NCBI GenBank assembly: GCA_965221765.1
Contig: OZ244911.1
Span: forward strand, 558,001-622,000
Length of the DNA stretch: 64,000 nucleotides
Source: Bin25 sp965221765
GTDB taxonomy: Bacteria; Bacteroidota; Bacteroidia; Flavobacteriales; Flavobacteriaceae
Reading direction: 5' to 3'
Below the pieces are notes generated by a model. The model had not been told where the DNA came from and made no database searches. It worked only from the letters and a program-made list of their open reading frames with translations. This document shows positions 19,163-28,103 of this stretch, piece after piece; the first letter of the stretch is position 1, and each line of letters begins with the position of its first letter. Made by a program: the position numbers and the translations under genes.

Positions 19163-20791
19163 CTAATCTATATTGACACTTTGGTTTTTAGATTTTCTTT
19201 GTTCTAACTGATATTTTTTTAAAACATTGCGATGGCTTCTGATGATAAGCAGCACTACAACTAAAGCAATGGCTATGACAGAAATGAGTTTCCCAATGTG
19301 TAAAAGAGTCAATATGATAGCACTAACAGTAAACGCAGCGATGGCAGTGATAAACCATCCACCAATAACATTAATCACCCCAGAAACTCGATGAACGGCA
19401 CTTCCTTTTTGCCATGCTCGATCGGCCAACGAGGTACCCATAGCAACCATAAAAGTGACATAGGTGGTTGATAAGGGCAATTTTAATGTTGTGGCCCATG
19501 AAATCAATAATGCCGCCACAACCAAATTGATGGAGGCTCTGATTTGATCAAAAGCAGGTCGAATTACATTGATTCGAGCTAACTCAATGGGCTGAAATCG
19601 CTGGGTCATCCAAGATTTAAGTTTTAATGGTAATAATCCAACCAATAATTGATTAACGCTATTGAAGGCTCTTACTAGACCGATGGCCAATAGATTTGAT
19701 TTAAAGCGTTCATCTACTTGATGTTGATTTGAGAGATCAATCGATGTTTTGACCACTCTCTTTGCTTTAGCATTGACCCAAAGGGTCACCACCATGATTA
19801 CTCCGGCAATGATAAGAAAGATGATGGGGGTTTTTACTTGACCAGCCATATCTACCATCGAAAATTCAGTTGCTGAAATACCCGAGGCTATCCAAATTTG
19901 AAATGACTGAAAAGCCGCTATCGGGACCCCGATAAAATTGACCAAATCATTTCCAGCAAAAGCCAATGCAAGAGCAAATGTTCCAACGCCAATAATCAAC
20001 TTATAAATATTCACTTTTGCTAGCGTCTGTAATAAATGTGAGATGAAAGTCCAAAATAAAGTGCTGAATCCTAGAACAACTAAACTATTGGTTTGAATGT
20101 ATTCTGGTAGCGATAATCCACCAAGTGAATCATAGGTCATCTCTGCATAAGCGCTTCCCTTGATGCCCTTTATAAAAATAAAATAACCCAAAGCGGATAG
20201 TGCAATACCTCCAAATAGTGCGTTCATCCATTTTCGCCATTTGTTTATTTGAAAACCCAATGCCAATCGAACAATCCATTGGATGATTGATCCCGCCGTA
20301 AATGCAATACCCACCGAAAGCAAAATGCCGATGATGATTTCTAATGATTGATCGGTATTGATATAATTATAAAGGAAGGAGATTCCTTGTTCCGACTCCA
20401 AAAGTTTGATGACCGACATGGCTACAGCCGCCCCCAAAAGCTCAAAAACAATCGATACCGTGGTCGATGTTGGCAGACCTAATGTATTGAAAAAATCAAG
20501 CAATAAAATATCGGTCAACATGACGGCTAAAAAAATAAAAATGATTTCGTCAAAAAAAAACTCTGATGGATTGAAAATTCCTTTTCTGGCAACTTCCATC
20601 ATTCCGCTAGAAAAAATCGCCCCAACGATAATTCCCAAACTAGCATAAATCATGAGCCTCCTAAAAGGAATCACTCGTGAACCAATGGCAGAACTCAAAA
20701 AATTGACAGCATCATTGCTGACCCCCACAATTAAATCTCCTATTGCCAGCAGACAAATCAGAATGACAATCAGTAAAAAAACATATTCCAT
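19163..20791 (-). CDS. Inorganic phosphate transporter, Pit family
   Basis: A 542-residue inner-membrane symporter with about 12 membrane helices. The duplicated Pit signature is present in both halves. The N-terminal copy is GVSNDAVNFLSSAIGS (about 23-38) and the C-terminal copy is FAGNDLVNFIGVPIAA. LGLPTSTTVSIVFELLGAA and KLPLSTTYVTFMVAMGTSL are the paired Ser-Thr-Thr segments that line the translocation path. PiT proteins import phosphate with H+ or Na+. The start lies 30 bases after the TonB receptor stop on the same strand, so the two are probably cotranscribed, which suggests the receptor serves phosphate or phosphate-containing compounds. Confidence 0.93.
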   Translation of the reverse strand: MEYVFLLIVILICLLAIGDLIVGVSNDAVNFLSSAIGSRVIPFRRLMIYASLGIIVGAIFSSGMMEVARKGIFNPSEFFFDEIIFIFLAVMLTDILLLDFFNTLGLPTSTTVSIVFELLGAAVAMSVIKLLESEQGISFLYNYINTDQSLEIIIGILLSVGIAFTAGSIIQWIVRLALGFQINKWRKWMNALFGGIALSALGYFIFIKGIKGSAYAEMTYDSLGGLSLPEYIQTNSLVVLGFSTLFWTFISHLLQTLAKVNIYKLIIGVGTFALALAFAGNDLVNFIGVPIAAFQSFQIWIASGISATEFSMVDMAGQVKTPIIFLIIAGVIMVVTLWVNAKAKRVVKTSIDLSNQHQVDERFKSNLLAIGLVRAFNSVNQLLVGLLPLKLKSWMTQRFQPIELARINVIRPAFDQIRASINLVVAALLISWATTLKLPLSTTYVTFMVAMGTSLADRAWQKGSAVHRVSGVINVIGGWFITAIAAFTVSAIILTLLHIGKLISVIAIALVVVLLIIRSHRNVLKKYQLEQRKSKNQSVNID

Positions 20792-20821
20792 TAAAGATAG
20801 TCGATGCTTATAACCCCAATA

Positions 20822-23677
20822 TTATAAAGAAATTTGATACCCTATCGATAGACTAGTGCCAGGATCTCGAAATCGAAAATATTGATCTTTAGCTCCAAAA
20901 GATTGATATAAACTTTCTCTTTTATCTCCCAAAATATTTTCTACTTTGAAAGTTAGAGAGGTATTGTTTTTAAAATTTTTTATCACATTTAGGCTCAAGT
21001 CATTGAATGGCATGGTATAGACATCGGGATAAAACCCATCACCGACCACTTCAAGTGTTTTTCCTTGAACATTAAAATATAAGCCGGCTTGAAGTCCTTT
21101 CTCACTCTGATCATAGGTTATGCCGGTATTGATTAAAAATGGCGATTGTCCTTGCAATTCTCTACCATCATCCAATGTTTCACCCTCTCTCAGTGCATTA
21201 GTTCGTAAATCTCTTTCATCGGCACTGAACGGCTCGTCTGAAATGATATAGGACCCATTAAAACTTAAACTGAAATATTTCAATATTGGAATCCATTCGG
21301 AAAGTCGTTTTCTCAATTCTAATTCAGCACCATAAATAGTTGCATCGCCAAGATTACGTGGGGTATAGTTTGAAGTGGCCGCTCTGACAAACCCTATTTC
21401 GATGGGATTGATTAAATTTTTATAAAATAAACTGAAAGCAAATAGTTGAGCAGATTGTGCATAATTTTCATATCGGATATCATAATTATCGATATATGCG
21501 GGTTTAATATCAATATTCCCAATAAAAGTCAAATTTGAAATAGGATCAAATATTGCTGCAATAGAAGCTTCTTTAAAACTTGGTCGAGCCGTGGTTTTGG
21601 AATATGCTAACCTCAAATTTGAATTTTGAGTTAAAGAATAGATCACATTGATCGATGGAAACAAATCTGTTTTATTCATTAATTCTTGATTTTCAAAAAC
21701 AAGGCCTCTTTGACTATTTTCTCCAGTATAGAACACCCTATAATTTTCTACTCTTAAACCAATGATTGATTTAATCTTTTCTGAAACATTAAACTCATTA
21801 GAAATATAACCCGCTATATTTTCTTGAATTGAACTAAACTTATTAACATCTTGTCTGATGGTCGTATTGGCATTGAAGAACGTTCCTTTTGGATTATCTA
21901 TGGATACGATATTATCCGCCGATAAAATTCTATTCGGATCTCCATTAATTCGATCCCAATGTCTTGAAGACGTATAATTAGTACTAATAGAAAACTCATC
22001 GATATAAAAATCTCGTTCTTTTTGTGAAACATACCCCCCCAATTTTAATAACGCATCTCGACCAAATAAAGAATATCTTTGGGTAACATTAAGTTTTCCG
22101 ACCATGTTCAATTCGTCTAAGTAACGCCATATCCTTTTTGGCTCCGCATTGTTTGGAATGCTAAACTCTTCATTTTCATCTTGAAAGGCTGTATTGCGGA
22201 TATCTTTATCATGGATTTTAGCGAGAGTGGCTGAACCCGTCCATTCAATTTTAAATTGACCATTATTGAAATTATGCAATCCTGAGAGTTGGATATTAGA
22301 AATAGAACGCTCAAAATATTCAAGGCTATATTTATTGAAGTCTATAAAGTCAGAAAATCTAGTTTCTTGACGAAAATCACCGGCCGTACTTTGTCCATTT
22401 TGGATATGAAACACATTTAATTTAAATCGACTCATCCCTGTTTTAAAAGATAACCCTAGCAATCCATTAGCAATGACATCATTTTCTCCTATAGATCCAA
22501 ACTGGATACGATTTTTTTCAAACTCAAAAACGAATGTATCTGAATTGAGATTATAGATATTGTTTCGAGCTTCTTCAAAATAAGATTGACTCTTTTTGTA
22601 AGCCACCGAAAACAACACCCCTAGTTCCGATTCGTTACCTACAGAATATCGATTCGCTAGGCCCAAACTAAATCCATAATCCATGGCACTATTATTTGTC
22701 AATGGGCCCATTTGGGGATCAAATCTTTGCGCTAAAGACGAAATTCGATTGATAGATCCTAGTCCAGTACTAATTGTGGGATCTAATTCAACACCTAACC
22801 TCGGATTAGAATCATCAGCAATTTGATCTTCTAGCGGATTGGCTCTTTTTCCATCATCAAATCCCAACCAATCAGTAGCACTACCTTCATAACCTAGGAA
22901 CTGATTGTTAAAATGCATTTTGGGATTGTACTCGATACTGGCTGAAACTAAAATTTCTTTTGAAGCAGGAATATCTTTTGTAATAATATCGATAACGCCC
23001 CCTGTAAAATCAGCTGGTAAATCGGCACGAGCTGACTTAGTGATCTGAATATTTGAAAGCATATTGGTCGGGAAAAGATCCATTTGGACTGTGTTTTTAT
23101 CGGGATCCAAACCTGGTATATCCACACCATTAAGTATGGATTTTGAATACCGATCTCCCAAGCCTCGCACATAAACGTATTTGCCTCCTTGAACAGAAAC
23201 GCCAGGGACTCTTTTTACAGCATTAGCGATTGTTGAAGCACCTACTTTTTTAAAAGATTGAGCTGATAGCCCATCCATGAGACTAGCTGATTTTTTTTGA
23301 ATTTCCAAAACCGATGCTTCAGAATTGGTGTCGGCTTCGACACTAATAATGACTTCTTCCAATCCAGAAGCGGCTGATAATAGGACAATATCGAGTACCG
23401 CATAATCTCCTTCAGAAACTTTGATTCCTAAGATCTCTTTTGTCTGATACCCAATAAATGATGCGAGTATACTATAGGTGCCGGTATTCAAATCAATACT
23501 AAAATTGCCGTCAAAATCAGTGATTACTCCTTGATCTGTCTCTTTGATGATGATGTTGGCAAAAGGAAGAGGTTCATTAAAGTCTCCATCTATAATTTTT
23601 CCTGAAATACCTTGTTGCGTATAACCGACAAACCCAATGATTAATGGGATAAGTAGAGCGTATTTATTTAGTAGCAT
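20822..23677 (-). CDS. TonB-dependent outer-membrane receptor with carboxypeptidase-like domain
   Basis: A 951-residue outer-membrane receptor. A signal peptide (about residues 1-20, ending near GYTQ) is followed by a carboxypeptidase-regulatory-like beta-sandwich (about 22-105, with GKIIDGDFNEPLPFANI and TDFDGNFSIDL). The plug domain is about 125-235 (VPGVSVQGGKYVYVRGLGDR and FTGGVIDIITKD), and the rest is the 22-strand barrel. The C-terminus reads GTSLSIGYQISL. It lies downstream of a lipoprotein gene, from which it is separated by a terminator, and upstream of a Pit phosphate permease by 30 bases. It has no SusD partner, so a glycan-import role is unlikely. The substrate is inferred as phosphate-linked from context only. 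Confidence 0.93.
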   Translation of the reverse strand: MLLNKYALLIPLIIGFVGYTQQGISGKIIDGDFNEPLPFANIIIKETDQGVITDFDGNFSIDLNTGTYSILASFIGYQTKEILGIKVSEGDYAVLDIVLLSAASGLEEVIISVEADTNSEASVLEIQKKSASLMDGLSAQSFKKVGASTIANAVKRVPGVSVQGGKYVYVRGLGDRYSKSILNGVDIPGLDPDKNTVQMDLFPTNMLSNIQITKSARADLPADFTGGVIDIITKDIPASKEILVSASIEYNPKMHFNNQFLGYEGSATDWLGFDDGKRANPLEDQIADDSNPRLGVELDPTISTGLGSINRISSLAQRFDPQMGPLTNNSAMDYGFSLGLANRYSVGNESELGVLFSVAYKKSQSYFEEARNNIYNLNSDTFVFEFEKNRIQFGSIGENDVIANGLLGLSFKTGMSRFKLNVFHIQNGQSTAGDFRQETRFSDFIDFNKYSLEYFERSISNIQLSGLHNFNNGQFKIEWTGSATLAKIHDKDIRNTAFQDENEEFSIPNNAEPKRIWRYLDELNMVGKLNVTQRYSLFGRDALLKLGGYVSQKERDFYIDEFSISTNYTSSRHWDRINGDPNRILSADNIVSIDNPKGTFFNANTTIRQDVNKFSSIQENIAGYISNEFNVSEKIKSIIGLRVENYRVFYTGENSQRGLVFENQELMNKTDLFPSINVIYSLTQNSNLRLAYSKTTARPSFKEASIAAIFDPISNLTFIGNIDIKPAYIDNYDIRYENYAQSAQLFAFSLFYKNLINPIEIGFVRAATSNYTPRNLGDATIYGAELELRKRLSEWIPILKYFSLSFNGSYIISDEPFSADERDLRTNALREGETLDDGRELQGQSPFLINTGITYDQSEKGLQAGLYFNVQGKTLEVVGDGFYPDVYTMPFNDLSLNVIKNFKNNTSLTFKVENILGDKRESLYQSFGAKDQYFRFRDPGTSLSIGYQISL

Positions 23678-23723
23678 TTTAGAGTTATAATATTAAATAT
23701 GGATTTCGTCATTATAAATAAAA

Positions 23724-23748
23724 AAATGCCCAAAGGTATTGGGCATTT
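23724..23748 (-). terminator. Rho-independent terminator after the lipoprotein gene
   Basis: A 9-bp perfect stem (AAATGCCCA pairing with TGGGCATTT) with a 7-base loop. On the minus strand it is followed by a T run. It lies 28 bases past the lipoprotein stop and 46 bases before the TonB receptor start, so it ends or attenuates the lipoprotein transcript. Confidence 0.75.
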
Positions 23749-23775
23749 ATATTTTATTCCATCGATTGAAGGTTT

Positions 23776-25413
23776 TTATCGAGACTTATGCCATTGAGTC
23801 CAAGCAAATTCGTTAATATTTGCTCCTTGATCTCTGCCATCTTCAACAATTTGTGCAAAATCGCTTGCATCTGTTCCAAACGAAGTTGTATTACTCTTAT
23901 CAGCAAAAATACTGGCAAGTGTTGACGAGGGACAATTAGGCGCTTTAACGATAAATAAGTTTCTAAAGGCTAATAAGCCCTCTGCGTAATTTGCTGCCAC
24001 TGCTTGATTGTCTAATTCAAAATCTTGACCAACTGCAAAATGCTTGAATGTGACTTTATCGAGGATCCCTTGAGCATTTGAACGAAAGTCTGCCAGTTCT
24101 CCTTTTTCTCCGCCTAGGGATTCACAATTTTTATTCGTTGCACCATAAATGGTCGTATTCGTCAGTGTAAAACCCCCATCTAAGGAGCCCTCAGGACCAT
24201 CGATTTCTAATCCATGATCTGAAGCTCCTGTTAAGACAACTATTGAATTATAAATCGTTCCCATATAGGCTTGATCAATATCAATAGCATCGTCACCTTG
24301 TCCCCAAACCATAAGATTGGAAGCGTTCACTGTTCCGCCGAAAAATTCGATTCCATCATCTTTGTTATTAATGACCTCAATATTATTAATAATCGTTTGA
24401 CTACCCACACTACCCAATGTCAATCCATTGATTTCGTTTCCTTCTCCAATATCGGAACCCCCATATCTTATTGAAACATATTCCATCACACCTGAGTTAT
24501 CATTGGAATTATCCCCTCCATATAATCCATTGATATCATCGGTTGGAATTCCTTCAATTTGGACTTGTTTAACATCGTTTTTAAAAGAACCGGGGGCATG
24601 ACCTAATACGATGAATCCTCCCCACTGTCCTCTCACATCGGCTCCAGGTCTTTCAGCATTCGTTGCATAAGTACCATCTGCTTGTATTTTATCGGCTTGA
24701 TATGTCATGATAATTGGTCTTTCTGCTGTTCCCAATGCATAAATCTTTCCTCCTCTAGCAACCAAAAGTGCTGATGCATCAGCTCCGGTTCCAGGAGATC
24801 CTTTTATCACGGTCCCAGCTGGAATTGTTAATATCTTTCCATTAGGGACTGTAACCCTTCCGTCTAATATGTATATATTTCCTGCAACTAAGGTTTGGTC
24901 TTGATCTAAAATACCAGAAAGAGTTATGGTTTCACTTTCTGTTTTTGTATCGGCGACCAATTTTTGTATCCCTCTAATTAGTTCAACCTCAGTACCTCCT
25001 GCATTAAAAGCAGAAACAAGATCTCGAAATCCAGTTGAAATATTTTCTAAAAGCTCAGAGTTTCCGCTTTTTGCAATTTCAGACTGATTACCGATCAATG
25101 CAGCAACTTCATCGATTGCATTTCTAAATTGTTGTACTGTTTGTTGGAATACAGATTGGGGAACACCTTCTGTATTAGCTACTAAATCCCCTTCAAGTTT
25201 TGACACCTGATCTCGCAAAGATGTAATGGTACTATTAGCATTGGTTAAACTACTTTCAGCAGTGGTTTTAGCTTTATCAGCATCATTTAATTGATCTTGA
25301 AGCGTGCTAACCTGCTCACGTAGACTCTCTAGCTCGTCTTCATTGTCATCACAACTGACAAAAACAAACCCCATCGCTAAAAAAACCATAGGGAAATAAT
25401 AAATTAATTTCAT
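23776..25413 (-). CDS. Surface lipoprotein with coiled coil and right-handed beta-helix
   Basis: The start is taken at the Met of MKLIYYFPMVF (25413), because this gives a clean lipoprotein signal with lipobox FVSC at about residues 18-21. The longer frame to 25461 adds nothing. After Cys comes an acidic spacer DDNEDELE, then a coiled coil of about 50 residues (heptads such as LREQVSTLQDQLNDADKA), a helical linker, and a beta-helix of about 340 residues with repeated strands and turns (NGKILTIPAGTVIKG, NNKDDGIEFFGGTVNAS and GQGDDAIDIDQAYMG). The architecture fits an exported, possibly ligand-binding or glycan/phosphate-associated protein. It is the first gene upstream of the receptor-Pit pair. 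The function is not known. Confidence 0.85.
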   Translation of the reverse strand: MKLIYYFPMVFLAMGFVFVSCDDNEDELESLREQVSTLQDQLNDADKAKTTAESSLTNANSTITSLRDQVSKLEGDLVANTEGVPQSVFQQTVQQFRNAIDEVAALIGNQSEIAKSGNSELLENISTGFRDLVSAFNAGGTEVELIRGIQKLVADTKTESETITLSGILDQDQTLVAGNIYILDGRVTVPNGKILTIPAGTVIKGSPGTGADASALLVARGGKIYALGTAERPIIMTYQADKIQADGTYATNAERPGADVRGQWGGFIVLGHAPGSFKNDVKQVQIEGIPTDDINGLYGGDNSNDNSGVMEYVSIRYGGSDIGEGNEINGLTLGSVGSQTIINNIEVINNKDDGIEFFGGTVNASNLMVWGQGDDAIDIDQAYMGTIYNSIVVLTGASDHGLEIDGPEGSLDGGFTLTNTTIYGATNKNCESLGGEKGELADFRSNAQGILDKVTFKHFAVGQDFELDNQAVAANYAEGLLAFRNLFIVKAPNCPSSTLASIFADKSNTTSFGTDASDFAQIVEDGRDQGANINEFAWTQWHKSR

Positions 25414-25497
25414 GAGAATGATTAGATTTTTGATGTTGTGAAAATAAATGCCCAACATCAAGCGTATTTTACCAAATTATTAAATTTTCAATCCCTC

Positions 25498-25515
25498 ATG
25501 TTAACTTAATGTTAT
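25498..25515 (-). promoter_or_regulatory. Candidate Pho-box-like direct repeat upstream of the lipoprotein gene
   Basis: On the minus strand the sequence is ATAACAT TAAG TTAACAT: two 7-bp direct repeats with a 4-bp spacer (11-bp period), the geometry of PhoB-type boxes. It lies 85 bases before the lipoprotein start. A related half (TTAACAT TAAG TTCAT) occurs at 18711-18726. The assignment to PhoB is inference. Confidence 0.3.
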
Positions 25516-25709
25516 TTTTTCAATACTGGTTTTAACAATAAAGTAACTTTTAGAACTTATCTTTTTGAATATCAAATATTTAAAATGTTATTTGAGTTTT
25601 TATTAACCTTTTTAAACCATCCAAAACATCATGCTCATAAATGCATCAAAAAATACTCTACCCAGCATTTTTTATTCTGAATTACAGTTATCTTTAAAAT
25701 CAAAAATCA

Positions 25710-26930
25710 ATGTTTCGTTGGGCACTCATTATCGTCTTTTTATTATTGACATGGTATAGTTCACAAACCATTCGAACTGCATTGAACAGCCGAACTTGGC
25801 AATTGGTTTATGTAGGAAGTGTTCTATTAATATACGGGATGACTTTTTGGTTATTGTTGTTTTTTCCACGTCAGAATCAATTAGGCATCTTTAGACAGTA
25901 TCTCATCGGATTATCGATGGGATTGATGGTGTTTCAAGTACTCATTGTATTTTTTTTGTTTCTTGAAGATATTGTTAGACTATTTCAAGGAATCATTGCC
26001 TATTTTTCAAAAGGCACTCGGATCGACGATTTCTTTTTGCCTCAGAGAAGAACTTTTATTTCAAAAATTGCTGTATTAGTTGGTGCTATTCCATTGAGCT
26101 CAATCATTTATGGGATGTTTCGAGGGAAATATCATTATCGAATTCATGAGTACACTTTGACCTTTGAAGATTTACCCGCCTCTTTCGATGGCTTTACAAT
26201 CACCCAAATTTCAGATTTACATACGGGCAGTTTTGATAATAAAGAAAAAGTGGCTTATGGATTTGAATTAATCAATCAACTAGAATCTGATATCATTTTT
26301 TTTACTGGCGATTTGGTCAATGATCGGGCCTCAGAAGTGGACCCCTATAAATCTATATTTTCTTCTTTGAAAGCTAAAGAAGGTATCTTTTCAGTTTTAG
26401 GGAATCATGATTATGGAGATTATACAGCATGGGAATCACCACTAGAAAAAGAAAAAAATCTACTGGCCATGTATCAACTTCATCAAGAACTAGGCTGGCA
26501 TCTGTTATTAAATGAATTCACTATCATTGACAGAAATGGTGAACAAATTGCTATTGTGGGTGTAGAAAACTGGGGTACTGGTCGTTTTAGAAAATCGGGA
26601 GATCTCCAAAAAGCACTCGAAAATCTTTCGGAAGATAAATTCAAAATTTTATTATCTCATGATCCATCGCATTGGGATGCCAAAGTTTTATCGTCCCCTA
26701 ATCCTATTCATTTGACACTAAGCGGGCATACTCATGGGATGCAATTCGGTATTGAAATTCCTAGCGTTATCAAGTGGAGTCCCGTCTCTTGGCGTTATAA
26801 GCAATGGGCGGGAATCTATCAACAAAGAGATCGATACCTCAATGTTAATCGAGGGTTTGGATACATCGCCTATCCAGGAAGGGTTGGCATCTATCCTGAA
26901 ATTACCAAAATCACCCTCAAAAGAGCTTGA
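25710..26930 (+). CDS. Membrane-anchored metallophosphoesterase
   Basis: A 406-residue protein with four N-terminal membrane helices (about residues 1-30, 35-55, 62-90 and 112-135) and a calcineurin-like phosphoesterase domain facing out of the membrane. All dimetal motifs are visible: D-x-H in QISDLHTGS, GDxxN-type FFTGDLVND, GNHD in VLGNHDYGD, LLSHDP, and G-H-T-H in LSGHTHGMQFG. It resembles the YkuE/YaeI group, members of which can act on lipid pyrophosphates or UDP-diacylglucosamine. The actual substrate is unknown. It is divergent from the lipoprotein gene. A near-consensus -7 box (TATCTTTA at 25689-25696) precedes the ATG. Confidence 0.9.
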   Translation: MFRWALIIVFLLLTWYSSQTIRTALNSRTWQLVYVGSVLLIYGMTFWLLLFFPRQNQLGIFRQYLIGLSMGLMVFQVLIVFFLFLEDIVRLFQGIIAYFSKGTRIDDFFLPQRRTFISKIAVLVGAIPLSSIIYGMFRGKYHYRIHEYTLTFEDLPASFDGFTITQISDLHTGSFDNKEKVAYGFELINQLESDIIFFTGDLVNDRASEVDPYKSIFSSLKAKEGIFSVLGNHDYGDYTAWESPLEKEKNLLAMYQLHQELGWHLLLNEFTIIDRNGEQIAIVGVENWGTGRFRKSGDLQKALENLSEDKFKILLSHDPSHWDAKVLSSPNPIHLTLSGHTHGMQFGIEIPSVIKWSPVSWRYKQWAGIYQQRDRYLNVNRGFGYIAYPGRVGIYPEITKITLKRA

Positions 26931-26984
26931 TTGAGAAGTACCATCGATTTTCTAATTTTTAATGATTACTCCATTCCAAAGATG

Positions 26985-27336
26985 TTATGAAAAATACTTG
27001 AGAGTTCGGTTTTTATCTTCCATGGATTTGTCTCCCTTGTAATATAATTCTATAAACGTTATTGTGTTTTCTTTTTTATCAAATGCATAAATAAGGCTCA
27101 TGCCTGAATTAATTCCTTTCGATTTAATACTCCTTATAGGCGAATTTCTTTCGTTTAATGATAACTGTTGATATCCCCAAGCCACCTATTCTAAAACTCC
27201 ATGGAGGCTTTTCATTTGGATTCTCTTGCAATAATTTCTTGATAATTCCCAAATCTTCGGAGAGAGATTTAAATCGTCTTTTGGATAATTTCCTTAACTC
27301 TTTTTCAAACTCATCCAATGAGTCAAAATTCATCAT
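26985..27336 (-). pseudogene. RelE/HigB-like toxin, frameshifted, partner of Panacea antitoxin
   Basis: The first part (27336-27124) begins MNFDSLDEFEKELRKLSKRR and contains EDLGIIKKLLQENP. The conserved strand IKRKKFAYK then runs off frame. A second frame resumes with SIKSKGINSGMSLIYAFDKK and EDKNRTLKYFS and stops at 26985. Joined at about 27130 by one frameshift, this is a plausible ~115-residue RelE/ParE-superfamily toxin (a helical hairpin, then a beta sheet with K-R and G-M-S-L-I-Y strands). As sequenced, the product is cut at 70 residues and is probably inactive. It overlaps the antitoxin gene by 14 bases. Confidence 0.65.
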
Positions 27337-27877
27337 TTATATCATACTCCCGAACGGTATACGGCTCTTCTCTATAAAATGCTAATTCATAATCTATAAC
27401 TTCATTAGGTTCGGTTACCCTCCAAGGAATATCATTGTGCGAATACTCGCTAATGTCTTTCGCTGATTTGTTTAATAATTGATCCATCACATTATCGATG
27501 ACTTTTTTCTCTCTTTGATGGAGTATTTTTAAACTTGGTGTTATGCAAGGAATGTATTTAATCCTAGGGAAATCCACAACTTGAATGGCCTTTTCTAATA
27601 CCAAATTTGATTTTTTAAGCTCATCCAAGATTTGATTGAAATGTTTTGGCACAGGCCCATGTTCAAACTTAAGATATGTTTCTCCTATCATCTGCTCTTC
27701 ATATGGTTCATAATGATTGAAATCTGAATAATATAAAAGTTTACAAATCATCGTTTTTCCTACATTAGGTTTGTCTTTACAAGAGTAGATGATATAAAAT
27801 AAAACCTCTTTAAACTTCTCTATATTTAATTTAGGTTCTGAAATCCTTTCTTGATATTCACTTAAAGATTTCATCAT
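27323..27877 (-). CDS. Panacea-domain (DUF4065/SocA-like) antitoxin
   Basis: A 184-residue protein with the Panacea (DUF4065) signature MICKLLYYSDFNHYE and EHGPVPKHFNQILDELKK, a central beta hairpin, and the conserved C-terminal SEYSHNDIPWRV followed by EVIDYELAFYREEPY. Panacea proteins serve as chaperone-like antitoxins to many toxin types. Here the partner directly downstream is a frameshifted RelE-like toxin. It is transcribed away from the restriction-like operon at 28104. The antitoxin is intact while the toxin is not, a common end state of toxin-antitoxin decay. Confidence 0.8.
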   Translation of the reverse strand: MMKSLSEYQERISEPKLNIEKFKEVLFYIIYSCKDKPNVGKTMICKLLYYSDFNHYEPYEEQMIGETYLKFEHGPVPKHFNQILDELKKSNLVLEKAIQVVDFPRIKYIPCITPSLKILHQREKKVIDNVMDQLLNKSAKDISEYSHNDIPWRVTEPNEVIDYELAFYREEPYTVREYDINDEF

Positions 27878-28103
27878 GTGGTTGTATGTATTGTTAGGAT
27901 TTTTCTTTTTCTCTGCTCATTAACATTTGCCAGCCATCATAAAAGAGGCCATCGAATATCATTAATGACTATTTCTCCCAAAACTATTATGGTAACTATC
28001 CTCTCTTTTCATAATAAAATGTGAATTCTGTTTATTTGCAAACACGATCCATAAGATGGACAACACCTTAGTGTCCTTATTGTGAATTTTAATTACTTGA
28101 AAA

